From positions 6,101,875-6,165,874 of the forward strand of contig OX442315.1 in assembly GCA_949358305.1 (NCBI GenBank): DNA of 64,000 bases, read 5' to 3'. Position 1 is the first letter of the stretch. The number at the start of each line of letters is the position of its first letter. Under the pieces are notes generated by a model that saw nothing but the letters and a program-made list of their open reading frames with translations, searched no databases and was not told the origin of the DNA. The position numbers and the translations under genes are program-made. Shown here in pieces: positions 12,161 through 23,368 of the stretch. The DNA comes from Strigamia acuminata. Its lineage: Eukaryota > Arthropoda > Chilopoda > Geophilomorpha > Linotaeniidae.

Positions 12161-12640
12161 ATGAAACATGATGACGATGACGTTCCGGCGCAAGTAATTA
12201 ACATACTTGGCCAAAAACTAGTCAAACTTCCTATTACTGAGATCAGTTTAACAACAGCTAAAATAGTGAACAAATGTGTGAGGTAAAGTAATTTTGGGAG
12301 TTGCTGTTTTTCTCAGATCATTGACATTTAATTATACGAATAAAGTTACATAAATTTGAGGTCGACAAATGACCAAATTAATATAATTCATTAAACTATA
12401 CAAATGGGTGGCTGAAAGCCCTGAATCACTGCCATTTCGTTCGTGGTTCCTCGATCCAGAGAAGAGTGAAACATTCTTTTTCTGGAGAAAAAGATGTCAT
12501 CTGAATCGGTCTGATTTACATCTGGTCGTGGTTCGAATTTGGTGTAATCCGCTGTTATACGAGAGGCTGGGTTGGCTTTTCTGCATCGCCACAACTTTGG
12601 TAAGATATTTACCAATTGACCACTTATAAATATAATATTA
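12161..12640 (+). CDS. Possible TFIIS N-terminal (LW)-like gene fragment
   Basis: Exon 12161-12282 starts at an ATG, encodes an acidic start followed by ILGQKLVKLPITEISLTT and IVNKCVR, and ends at a GTAAAG donor. The spacing of LxxLxxLPIT, a T-rich helix and IVNK resembles the LW domain of TFIIS and Elongin A. An open stretch from about 12384 to 12628 reads KLYKWVAESPE, matching the 'L..KW' end of that domain, then a Phe/Trp-rich tail. No convincing acceptor is visible before it, so the link between the two parts is inferred. The domain is a protein-interaction module of transcription elongation factors. It could be a pseudogene or a chance match. Confidence 0.35.
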
Positions 12641-14084
12641 TTTATAACTGGTGTTAGTTGTCATCACATGGGAATTATTAACACCTAGACTGTTTTCAGT
12701 TTACTGTGTAAATAATCTTGGTTCCGTGTAATGGCATTTCTTTTACACATAACTGAGTCCAGTATATGTTATGATTTAACAGTCGTTTACTGAATCATTT
12801 CAATTACAAACAAGTAAACCGAATTAGTTTACCGTTGTAAATTCTGCTTCCGGTTTTCATGAACTGGAGTCTTTACCTATGAGTAAAACTGATTACGGTT
12901 TCACATCGTAAAAAAGTCAGTGATTTGTTCAGCTAGATTGTTTCCAATCTGGTTGACAAATCAAGTACTAACTGCAAATGTTTAAAATATTAAATTCTAT
13001 TGGGTCTGAACGGTAAGCTTCATCCATCACTCAGCCAGATATCCTTGCGATTACACGGTCGCCGTCTGCCTCGCCAGACATGATGGAAAGCGTCATCCAT
13101 CATCACGTCCAGTGGCGTCACCTAGCTTCGCGAGTACTCAGTGCTCGACCAAGCCTAATTTCTCGCAATTCCAAGCAGCATAACCACAAAGGAAGGATTG
13201 GGGTATCCTTGCTCAGGGTTGTATTCAACCAAACATTAATGTTATTGGTAACTTCGGTCTCAGAAAAGGATCTGGTCATTTCGATAGCACCCAAGAGCTG
13301 TCTTTCAACAGCCCGCAGATCACCACAAACAATGGCAAGCTTTACCATCATCGGCGACAAATTGTACCTAGGGCTCAAGTAAGTATAGGGTTTAACAAAT
13401 ATCATGACACCAGCGAGTTATTTGCAAGGGAATAGATGCTCTAGCAAGATTACTGGATTAACCACTGCTCCAATAGGGACATTGGTCTCCAGAATCTCTC
13501 CAATTCCTGAGCACAGGAAAAGGATACCCAGGACACTTTTGTCATTAGTGGAATCCCAGGTGTTCAACACGAACTGATATTACAGGACTTAGCTCTCTTT
13601 TAAGGAAGAACAGAAACTGGATACCTAGGACACATTTGAATTAAGTCTTATGACTTAATCCGAATGGGCTCTGAACTCTGTGCAGGGGCGCTCAGGCATC
13701 TTAATCCATTGCTCTAATTTTTTCATAAATTCTCGAATATTATCATAAAACAGCTAGATAATAAGTATTACTTAAATAAATACATTTTACCATGTGCCCT
13801 CTCATTCATCTCCCTAACTTAATAGTTCCTTCCATCTTTTAATTCCTTTTGGAGTAGAAATGATAAAATTAATGTTAATCGCCAGGCTCAGGAGCGCCAT
13901 TCTTACAATAACAATTAAGGGAAAATAAAGACAAACTTTACTCATCATTATTTTTTTCCTTCTCTCTGCAATATATAGCACCTATTACGAAACAGATGTT
14001 TTTACTGACAACTTCACCATTTACGGTATTCCTGTTTATCACTATTTCTGACAACGTTCTAAAAAGCATCGACGGGCATATTGC
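12641..14084. other. Intergenic region without recognised gene
   Basis: Positions 12650-13020 contain short T- and A-rich words around 'gtttac' and 'gtaaac' but no repeat with clear ends. Positions 13030-13720 are less AT-rich and have a 100-codon open frame with no recognisable domain; they may be an unidentified dispersed repeat. From about 13930 the sequence matches the upstream blocks at 9940 and 16640. Confidence 0.35.
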
Positions 14085-14212
14085 TTTTTGTAATCATATC
14101 GAAAAATACGACATTTCGATAACGCACGCCAGGTGTTATTTTATCTAGCGCACATTCCTAGTTAGACCTAGGTCGGTGTGTCACTACGACATTCGGTCTG
14201 TGTTCAGTCGCG

Positions 14213-16519
14213 ATGAATTTAGAATTCTTCAATTATCTCAAGTATGTACGATTGCTTTATTTATTTTAATAATTCGCTTGCAGACAACTGTGAATCAGTT
14301 TATTGCTCGCTTTGTTGGTTGGAGTGGAACAACTAATCGATCAATCAACGTAACTGATTTGTAAATTATTTTTATTTATCTATTTTTTTATTTTGAGTTT
14401 AGATGTAGTTTGCAGAGTGTTTTCACCAAGGAACAACTTGATGGTCACATCTTCTGCCAGCGATGTGGTGCCAAAGCAGATTTAAGCGGACAAACATTCG
14501 TGATTATAAACATTATAAACATTATAAACATTATATTTCAAATTACAATTATTTCCTCAGGATAAAGCTGGTGGTGACAGGCAGTCAGATAAGGGAGGTT
14601 GTAGATATTGCAACAGTGTGATAAATAAAGATAAAATTGAAGTAAATATTATTTCAAATATTCAATAATCGGTTCACTATTGATGTTAGATGATATAAAT
14701 TACACTTCAAATTTTTTTCTTTGTTTTGCTTGCCAGAGCCATAATGAGAGTTGTGAGAATTATCTAATCGATTGCAGTTTTTGTAATGGCAAATTTAACC
14801 GTCGTTCGGTGAGTCCACTGAACTCAAAATAGAATTTGGGATAAAGAATGCTAAACTTTGATTTCTAACAGATGAGTAAGCATGTTCAAGAATGTCTCTA
14901 TACGTTACGTCAATGCAAGTTTTTGCCAATCGGATGTACATTTTATGTTTGTAGATATCTCAATTAAAAGTACAATAATTATACAATATTAAAACATTGC
15001 AGGGAAATCCATTGGAAGTTGAAAAACACAAAAGAAGTAATTCTCATGCCGAGTTGGTGATGAAATTATTGCTGACTCTTCAAACCGAAGTAGAATAATT
15101 GCATCAACGGGATTTTTTTCTATAACTTTCTTGTTTTAGCAATCGAGTAACTCAATCATGTTGGCGCGTTCAGTTTCCGAACTCATATCACTAAAGGACG
15201 CCATTAGCAGCAGTGGTCAGGTATACTGGTAGAATCAAATGGTATTGAATAACAATAACTCCATTACTTTTGTTTAAATTTTGATGAAAACAGAACGAGT
15301 GCTGCAAGGAAATGAAAATTAGTTTAGGTTTGGATGATAGGAGTGAATTCATTGTCATGTGAAACGATTTTAATTGAATGTTGTATTTAGGTTCAATACA
15401 GGAAAGTTTGGATGAACAGTCGAAAGAAATACAGAGACTGGAGAGAAAGTTGAAATTGCAAGCAGGTAAATTGTATTTACTTGAAAATTAATATAAAAGA
15501 TTGTCACTAAAATGAGAATTATTTTAGAAGTACTAACCAAACGGCAAACCGAACAGTGCGACAATATAGAAAACTACCAAAAAGCTCTGAACACTGTGAT
15601 AATGGCCAACAGTAAGTTAATATTCGAACTTACACCGACCTTTATTTTAATATTGATTTGATTTTAGATCAGTTGACTAAAGCTGTGGGTAAGAAGAATT
15701 GTGTTAACACGTAAGAAAAATTAAAAATTAAATGCAATGTTTGTTTCAGCCGAGGACAAGAAAATTTTAAGTGACAAGATCGGTATAATGACTAATTCTT
15801 AAAATCATATATTGATTTATTCTTAATTGATTCTAATTGTCAGATGCTTTGGTCAGAAAACAAAATGAGATTGAACAAGATGTTGAAGAAGGCAATGGTG
15901 AGTTAGTTGATGGTTTAATTACATTTATACAAGAATATTATCTTGTGATGTACTGTGGAACTAAAATAGTGGGGAATTAATTTTTGTTGTTGAATTTTTT
16001 ACTAATTACATTTATTCATTAGATCGAATAGAAATAGATTTGAAGAAAATATTAACAACTGTTTCGACGATGGAATATATCTGGAAAATCGATAATTTTG
16101 CAAAACGTCGTCAAGATGCAATATGGAGGAGGCGAGACTCTATTTTTAGCGATTTTTTCTACACCAAGGAAGGTGGTTATAAAATGCGACTATGTCTATG
16201 GCCAAATGGCAATAGAAAGGGAAAGGGAACACACTTATCCGTTTATCGTCAAGTGATGAAAGGTCCAAATGATGCAATACTTCATTGGCCTTTACAGTAT
16301 ACTGGGCAACTTTGCTTGATGGATCAGTTGACACACAAAGATTATTCTTTAGCAATATGTTCTGATATTATCAAAAATAAAAAATGTCACGATAGACCTA
16401 CGGATATGGAAAACGCAGGAGTTGGAAGTACACAATTTTTTCCTTTGGATGAAATTGAACCAAAATATTTAGTAGATGACACAATATTTTTAAAGCTCGA
16501 GTTGAATGTTACTAGTTGA
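14213..16519 (+). CDS. TRAF-like gene D: zinc ribbon, TRAF zinc fingers, coiled coil, MATH
   Basis: Predicted intact gene of 439 aa. Exons: 14213-14241, 14403-14499, 14561-14641, 14737-14808, 14872-14946, 15003-15089, 15140-15220, 15294-15327, 15391-15465, 15528-15611, 15668-15688, 15750-15782, 15844-15897, 16023-16519. Exons 3-6 encode TRAF-type fingers (CRYCNSV, then YLIDCSFCNGKF, then SKHVQEC, then IGCTFY...H). The longer coil exon of the sisters (at 8923 or 40218) is absent. The MATH exon (YIWKIDNF ... FLKLELN) carries a subfamily insertion around KKCHDRPTDMENAGVG, shared with unit C. The first Cys of the N-terminal CxxC, present in other units, is Tyr here (NYLKC), so that zinc site may not form. 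Expected to be a cytoplasmic adaptor that oligomerises through its coil and binds receptor tails through MATH. It has no RING. Confidence 0.78.
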
Positions 16520-16911
16520 AAAGAATTGTTCTCTGTTTATTGTTTGATTGAAAATGGTTGTACGTAACTCGAAACTTGTATTAAGGTTCCGTATATGATT
16601 CTACTTGATCATCAGAAGTTAAAATAAAAACAAACTTTACTCATCGTTATTTTTCCTTCACTCAGCAATGTTTACACAATACCGCCTATTTAAGAAACAG
16701 ATTTTTTTCTGACATCTTCACAATTTATTCCAGTTTAACACTATTTCCGACGACGTTTGAAAGAGCATCGGTGGGCTTTTTGCTTTTTGTAATCATTTCG
16801 AAAAATACGACATTTCGATAACACACGCCAGGTGGTATTTCATCTAGCGCACATTCCTAGTTAGACCTAAATCGGTGTGTCACTACGAGACTCGGTCTGC
16901 ATTCAGTCGCG
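16520..16911. other. Intergenic spacer with 3' flank of D and 5' block of E
   Basis: Positions 16520-16640 match the 3' flank of pseudogene C (9815-9920), and 16640-16911 match the 5' regions at 9940-10090 and 13940-14212. The spacer is under 400 bp, so D and E are closely packed and probably share promoter sequence by duplication. No further ORF is seen. Confidence 0.5.
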
Positions 16912-19900
16912 ATGAATTTAGAATTCTTTACGTGTCACAAGTATGTACGATTACTTTATTTATTTAAATAATTCGCTGGCAGATAACTGTGGATTAGTTT
17001 ATTGCTCGCTTTGTTGCCTAGCACTTAAATCTATAAACCGAAAGTAACAAGTGACATGACTTTCGGTTGGAGTGGAACAACTAACCGATCAATCAAATCA
17101 ACTAACTGATTTGTAAACTATTTTTATTTATCTATTTTTGTATTTTATGTTCAGATGTGGTTTGAAGAGTACTTTCACCAAGGAACACCTTGATTGTCAC
17201 ATCTTCTGCCAGCGATGTGGGGCCAAAGCAGATTTAAGCGGACAAACATTTGTGATTATAAACATTCATGAAACAATAGCTTCTATTTAATGCTCTAGAA
17301 TGTTGCTTGGCAATTAGCGTTTTATTTATGGTAGTGGAATTTTAAATTATATTTCAAATTATAATTATTTCCTCAGGATAAAGCTGGTGGTGACAGGCAG
17401 TCAGATAAGGGAGGTTGTAGATATTGCAACAGTGTGATAGATATAGATAAAATTGAAGTAATTATAATCTCAAATATTCAATAAACGGTTCAGTATTGAT
17501 GTTTGATGACATAAATAGCACTTTACATTTTTTTCTTCGTTTTGCTTGACAGAGCCATAATGAGAGTTGTAGTATGTATCCAATCTACTGCAGTTTTTGT
17601 AATGGAAAATTTATCCGTCGTTCGGTGAGTCCATTCAACTCAAAATAGAATTTGGGATAAAGAATGCTAAAACTTTGATTTCCACAGATGAGTAGCCATG
17701 TTCAACAATGTCTCCATACTTTACGTCAATGCAAGTTTTCACCAATTGGATGTCAATTTCAGGTGTGTAGCTGGAGCAACTTAAAACAATTAAAATAATT
17801 CTATAGAATGAAAACATTGCAGGGAAATCGATTGGAAGTTGAACAACACGAAAGTAGTAATTCTCATGCCGAGTTGATGATGAAATTATTGCTGACTCTT
17901 CAAACCGAAGTAGAATTATTGCATTAAACCGGATTGTTTGTTTAAAATTAGTCGGTGTTTCAGCAATCGACCAATGCGTCCATGTCAAAAGAAATACAGA
18001 GTCTGGAGAGAAAGTTGAAATTGCAAGCAAGTAAATTGTATTTACTTGAAAATTAATTTACAAGATTGTTGATAGATAATTTGGGAGAAACTATAGAAAA
18101 CCAGGAAAAAGAAAACAAAATCCTCCACTTGAAGCAAAGTGAACAAATTAGCAAGATAGAGGAATTGATATCGATGGAAAAAGCAATTGGTAAAAGTGCA
18201 GTTTTTTAATGCAGCAACTGATTTCATGTGATTTAAGCCTAAAATGAGAATTATTTCAGAAGTACTAACTAAACGGCAAACCGAACAGTGCGACAATATA
18301 GAAAACGTCCAAGAAACTCTGAACACTGTGATAATAACCAAGAGTAAGTTAATATTCCAACCTACATAAGAACTGTGCAGTGGTCATAACACGCTCGCTG
18401 CAGGCTGCGCAGAAGTATAAATGCGCGCAGGGCAGCATGGCAGTGTTTCTGTCAGTCAGTAGACAAACCACACACAGGCCTTGTCCTGAGGCTTGATTAT
18501 CGCCCGCATCCTGATCCTCATCCGATTCCACACGGGCTAGTTCTGCTGCGACGGCCACTAGGTGTCCACAAACACCCAAGTCCCAAACGTTAGGGTGAGC
18601 TACACTAACTTTGCGGTGTAAGGAAGAGTGGAAAGACTCGACAGCATTGTTTGTACGCCTCACCTATCCAAAATCCTATCTTGTTGCGCCACGTCATCTG
18701 CTTCAAATGTCTAAAAGCAATTTTAAGAATTAAATGCAATCTTGTTTGTTTCAGTCAAGGACAAGAAAATATTGAGTGACAAGATCGGTATAATAACTAA
18801 TTCTTAAAAATGGTATATTGATTTATTTTTAATTGATTTTAATTGTCAGATGCTTTGGTCAGAAAACAAAATGAGTTTGAAGAAGATGCTGCAAAAGGCA
18901 AAGGTGAATTGATATTTCAATTTTTCAAAAAATTAGGAAATATTTCAAAAAATTAGGAAAATAATTTAAATAATTCCTAAAATTCGAACAAAATTTGAGA
19001 AACTTGGAAATAATTCCTAAAATAATATAAAATAAATTTTCATTTCTCTTTAGGCAACCTGGAAAGCCAACCCGAGAAGAAAATGTCGAGGTTGGAGGCC
19101 CCGATTCCATTGTTCACATCATTAATATCTATCACCCCATTGAACAGTCCAACGAGAACCCCGACGGAGCGTTTGAAAATCCCCGAGCACTCATCGATGG
19201 CGCCCACCACCACCACCTCAAAAATCTCGGGTGTCTCCATCGAAACAGCCGCCACTGCCGACGCCCCGCCGAGTTCCTTCACCTCCCCGGCCTTTAAAGT
19301 GACCCAACAATCGACCCCCGTGTTCGGCGCCACGACCCCCAGCACGCTCTTCGGCAACAACTCGATGACCCCACCCTCGCATGGGTTCTTGACCACTTCA
19401 GCGTTCAGCACGACGACCACCAACTCGATCTTCTCGCCGGCATCGTCCGCATTCGTGTTCCGGGCGCCGCCCGTAGCGGTCACCACCACTCCGGCGTCCA
19501 CGTCGGCGAGCAAGAGTTTGTTTTCGTTCGGTCAGACGACGTTTGCGCCGCCAGCGGTGTCGCAGTTTGGCACGGCGACGGCGACGGCGACGCCGACGCC
19601 CAGGGTGACGGGAGCGCCGAGCTTCAGCACGCCGGTGAGGACGCCGGGGTTCGCGCCGGCTAATTTGTTTGCGACGACGGCTGCGACGAGGTTTCCGTGC
19701 GGTCAGACGACGATTGCACCGCCAGGGGTGTCGCAGGTTGGCGGTTCGTTTTCGTTTCTACCTAGAAAACCTACAGAAAACCAGCAAAAAAAAATGAAAG
19801 TCCTCCACTTGAAGCAAAGTGAACAAAATGTCAAGATAGAGGATTTGGAAAAAACAATTGGTAAAAGTGCAGTTTTTCAAATGCAGCAACTGTTTTCATG

Positions 19901-20899
19901 TGATTTAAGCCTAAAATGAGAATTATTTTAGAAGTACTAACTAAACGGCAAACCGAACAGTGCGACAATATAGAAAACTACCGAAAAACTTTGAACACTG
20001 TGATAACGGCCACCAGTAAGTTAATACTCGAACTTGCATCGATCATTCTTTTAATTTTGATTTGATTTTAGATAAGTTGACTATAGCTGTGTGTAAGAAG
20101 AATTGTGTTAACACGTAAGAAAAATTAAAAATTAAATGCAATCTTGTTTGTTTCAGCCGAGGACAAGAAAATTTTGAGTGACAAGATCGGTATAATAACT
20201 TATTCTTAAAAATCGTGTATTGATGTATTCTTAATTGATTTTAATTGTCAGATGCTTTGGTCAGAAAACAAAATGAGTTTGAAGAAGATGGTGCAAAAGG
20301 CAGTGGTGAGTTGGTTTAATTACCGCACATTCATACAAGAATATTATCTTGTTACGTACTGTGGGACTAAAATAGTGGGGAATTAATTTTTTTTCGAATT
20401 CTTTACTAATTACATTTATTCATTAGATCAAATAGAAATAGATTTGAAGAAAACATTAACCACCGTTTCGTCGTTTCAATATGTCTGGAAAATCGATAAT
20501 TTTGCAATCCTTCGTCAAGATGCAAGATCGGGGAAGCAAGACATCATTTGTAGCGATTTTTTCTACACCACGGAAGGTGGTTATAAAATGCGACTCCTGC
20601 TATATCCCAATGGCACTGGAAAGATAAAGGGAACTTACATATCTGTTTATCTTCAAATGGTGAACGGTCCAAATGATGCAATGCTTCGTTGGCCTCTACG
20701 GTATAGCGCAGAATTTAGCTTGATGGATCCAAACAAAACCTATTGTGATATTATCAAGTTTAAACATCATTTTAATAGACCAACGGATACTGAAAGCAGA
20801 GTATTTGGGAGTGCAGAGTTTCTTCATTTAGATGAAATCGTAGCAAAATATTTAGTTGATGACACAATTTTTCTTAAATTCGATTTAAAATGGCACTAG
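16912..20899 (+). CDS. TRAF-FG-MATH chimera E: TRAF zinc fingers, coiled coil, FG-rich domain, coiled coil, MATH
   Basis: Predicted protein of 754 aa, open throughout. Exons: 16912-16940, 17155-17251, 17377-17457, 17553-17624, 17688-17762, 17823-17909, 17964-18030, 18076-18189, 18260-18343, 18755-18787, 18850-18903, 19054-19860, 19932-20015, 20072-20092, 20157-20189, 20252-20305, 20427-20899. The first eleven encode zinc ribbon, TRAF fingers and coil. The 807-nt exon is Thr/Ser/Pro/Ala-rich with VFG, LFG, FSFG and QFG motifs, and runs without interruption into a coiled-coil segment (NQQKKMKVLHLKQSEQ) equivalent to a separate exon of other units. A second coil and a MATH exon follow. FG-type sequence is typical of nucleoporins that bind transport receptors; MATH binds receptor peptides. 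Other oddities: the 17964 exon fuses parts of two exons, the 21-nt exon 12 is missing from the first half, and a RING/MULE fragment sits in that intron. It could instead be two genes, the second starting near 19083. Confidence 0.62.
18369..18722 (-). pseudogene. RING-finger plus MULE-transposase-like fragment inserted in an intron of gene E
   Basis: A GC-richer insert read on the - strand encodes RRTNNAVESFHSSLHR and HPNVWDL, which resembles the segment found downstream of MULE-type transposases. It is followed by a RING-like stretch: CVVC, then LPCAH, then FCAAC. The RING resembles the C3HC4 type of IAP or MDM2 C-termini. The final Cys pair is missing where the insert rejoins TRAF intron sequence, so the domain is truncated. 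The insert replaces the 21-nt coiled-coil exon 12 present in sister units. It looks like a dead fragment of a transposon or host gene; expression is doubtful. Confidence 0.6.
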
Positions 20900-21546
20900 T
20901 TAAAGAGAACTGTCCATTTTTCAGTGTTTTATTGTATCGTGAAGGCCAGTGATATATTTATATCTTGCTGTTATTAGTAATAAATATAAATAAATCATCC
21001 TAATGTCAAAACTAACCAAATTGGTGTACGTTACTTGAGCAGTGAGCAATGCATCAAAATTCCGTGTATAATTCTCTTGTATATATCGGTGACACATGCC
21101 TGGTGCTAATTCATTCCATGTCGTTCCGTCTCCAGAAGTGGTCACTTGTTCCGAGTAAGTGGAAATTGCTTTATTCAGTTTAATAATCCATCTGGCAGAC
21201 ATCTCTGCAAGAGTTTATTGCTCGGTTTGTTCCCCACAAAGATGTCCACGCTACCTAGCACTTATTATTAACTGAGATACACAAGTGGCCATGGTTTGGT
21301 CAAACACGTGCAAATGGTGTAGTGAGCTGGCGCCGGCATGAATGAAAATGTTTGATGGTAAAAGCGACGATCGATTCGAAAAGTCTTTGGAATATGTTGT
21401 TGATAAGTACGCCCGGTTGAATTAGCCGTTGATCTTGCATGGTTTTTTCTTCACATCGAATGATCACGATGTTTAAACACTACAGAAACTTTAGAAACTA
21501 TAATTTTATACACAGAAATGGACTTCTAAATAAAATAAATACAACA
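20900..21546. other. 3' flank of gene E plus relics of a TRAF first-exon region and of the LRR gene
   Basis: Positions 20900-21080 match the 3' flanks of units A, G and H. Positions 21090-21270 match 42465-42640, a degraded first-exon region ending in an 'agtaagtg' donor-like site. Positions 21300-21465 resemble 22990-23145 of the LRR gene ('ggcgccgg', 'aaaatgtttg', 'cgcccggttgaat'), so a small second LRR copy was left here. No intact coding sequence. Confidence 0.5.
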
Positions 21547-21921
21547 TTATGCTCTGAAATGACAAGTTTATGCTCTGAAATGACAAGTTTATGCTCTGAA
21601 ATGACAAGTTTATGCTCTGAAATGACAAGTTTATGCTCTGAAATGACAAGTTTATGCTCTGAAATGACAAGTTTATGCTCTGAAATGACAAGTTTATGCT
21701 CTGAAATGACAAGTTTATGCTCTGAAATGACAAGTTTATGCTCTGAAATGACAAGTTTATGCTCTGAAATGACAAGTTTATGCTCTGAAATGACAAGTTT
21801 ATGCTCTGAAATGACAAGTTTATGCTCTGAAATGACAAGTTTATGCTCTGAAATGACAAGTTTATGCTCTGAAATGACAAGTTTATGCTCTGAAATGACA
21901 AGTTTATGCTCTGAAATTAGC
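21547..21921. repeat. 21-bp minisatellite, about 18 copies
   Basis: Seventeen perfect or near-perfect copies of 'ttatgctctgaaatgacaag' plus t, and one partial copy. Because 21 is divisible by three, all frames stay open over the array: + strand reads LCSEMTS repeats, - strand reads ISEHKLV or FQSINLS repeats. It abuts the 3' end of the LRR pseudogene. Homogeneity suggests recent expansion. There is no evidence that any frame is translated. Confidence 0.93.
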
Positions 21922-21933
21922 AATATTTTAATG

Positions 21934-23368
21934 TTACCGTAGGTACACATCCAGGTTCGTAATCTTGACGTAACGTTTAATTGTATCACAAGCTGAAGAG
22001 TCCATATTATTGCAATGGTAAAAGAATAGCTTGGTCTTCGGATTTCGGATTCCCAACAACTGCATGATGGAAGTGGGAGTGCAATGTGTAAGTGATAAAC
22101 GTTGCAGATATTGTAGCGATTCAACAAGATCCGAAATTAAATCGTTGGAAAGCATTTGACAATTGTCAATCCACAATTCTTCTAAACTCTTACATTGTAC
22201 CAATAACATTTTCATATGTTGACTGCTAGTTGAGTCCAATATTTCGGATAAAGTGAGGTCACGAAGGTTTTCCAACGGAGCATGACCAATAACATCGTCA
22301 CTTTCATAGAAAAATGAACATTCTTCTAATTCTAATGTCTCCAACATTGGCCAAGCACGACCAATAAGTCCAATGTTGACCGGCGTTGTAAGTCTAAACA
22401 GATCGAGGCTCGTCAATCGTTGCGGCCATGTCAAATTATTAAAATCCAGATGAGCTCCGGTATCCGACAAACCCAATCTTGTTAAATTCGGAAATTTGGT
22501 CCTCAGGATAGGAATATGTTCGTTGCTTACTGTCTCTAAGACACATTCGATGGAATAAGTGCGCGATGTTCTGTTTCTATTCCACATAATAAGTAAATTG
22601 GGCCAGTATTAAATCATGCGCAAACTCTTTTAACAGGGGCAGTTCGTTGAGAAGGAACAAACACGTTTCGACAGTGACACGAGTTGATCGAATATTCAAT
22701 TCCTCCAGCTTTACGCAACGGGTTAACGACCGGCACCCAATGTCGGTGACTTTTTTGCAACGCGAAATGTCGAGATCTGTCATCAGTGGACAATTCGCTC
22801 GCAATTTTTGATATTACTGAGGTCTAACCACTGAAGTTTCGGGAGACTTTGCACAAGTTTGACGATGGATGCAGTTGTCACTTCGGCATCTCCTTCGCGT
22901 TGTTCCAAGGTTAAATCGACAAGATTTGTACATATTTGCCCTATTTTATCGAATAGAAGATCCATTGGCGCATCAAACGCATTCAAATGGCGTAATGATA
23001 CGGCGCCGGAATGTATAAAAATGTTTGAAAAGAAACAGCGTTTAGTTGTGAATGCCGGACCCTGACACAGTCTTCGAAATATGATATTTACAAGCACGGG
23101 CGGTTGATTTGTCAGTTGATCTTCCATCTCTTCAAATCGAATATTTACCACATTTAGACACAAGTCTTCCAGGCTCAATGGTGATTTCCTGCGTGGCATG
23201 TCGGATGCGAATGATAAAAATGTCGGACGATTTGTGTGTATGGGCAGCAGTTAACGAGACGTTTGCGAATTGTAGGAAACGTATGATGGACGTTCTTCGC
23301 CACCTATGTGACATTGTTGGCAACAACAAGTTTGTACAAAATGGCGCCGTTGTTTCTTTTTGCGACAC
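21934..23368 (-). pseudogene. Leucine-rich-repeat (F-box/LRR-like) gene, frameshifted
   Basis: Intronless - strand coding region in four overlapping frames: 23368-23132, 23199-22783, 22804-22577 and 22587-21934. It shows successive LRRs: LQWLDLSNI, MTDLDISRCKKVTDIGCRSL, LEELNIRSTRVT, LTRLGLSDTG, LTSLDLFRL, LETLELEEC, LEELWIDNC, LQRLSLTHC. The pattern is that of cysteine-containing LRRs of F-box proteins, substrate receptors of SCF ubiquitin ligases. No F-box is recognised in the N-terminal part. The joins near 23180, 22795 and 22580 each need a frame change, one in the run 'tcaaaaattg'. Lack of introns next to intron-rich genes suggests a retrocopy. Sequencing error cannot be excluded for single shifts. 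Confidence 0.7.

Noticed and set aside
19040-19513. 157-codon - strand Val/Gly-rich frame opposite the FG exon of gene E
   Set aside because: Shadow of the repetitive Thr/Pro/Ala-rich + strand exon; no domain signal.
21498-22127. 209-codon - strand frame across the 21-bp minisatellite
   Set aside because: Its openness is a consequence of a repeat unit divisible by three; the non-repeat ends have no recognisable content.
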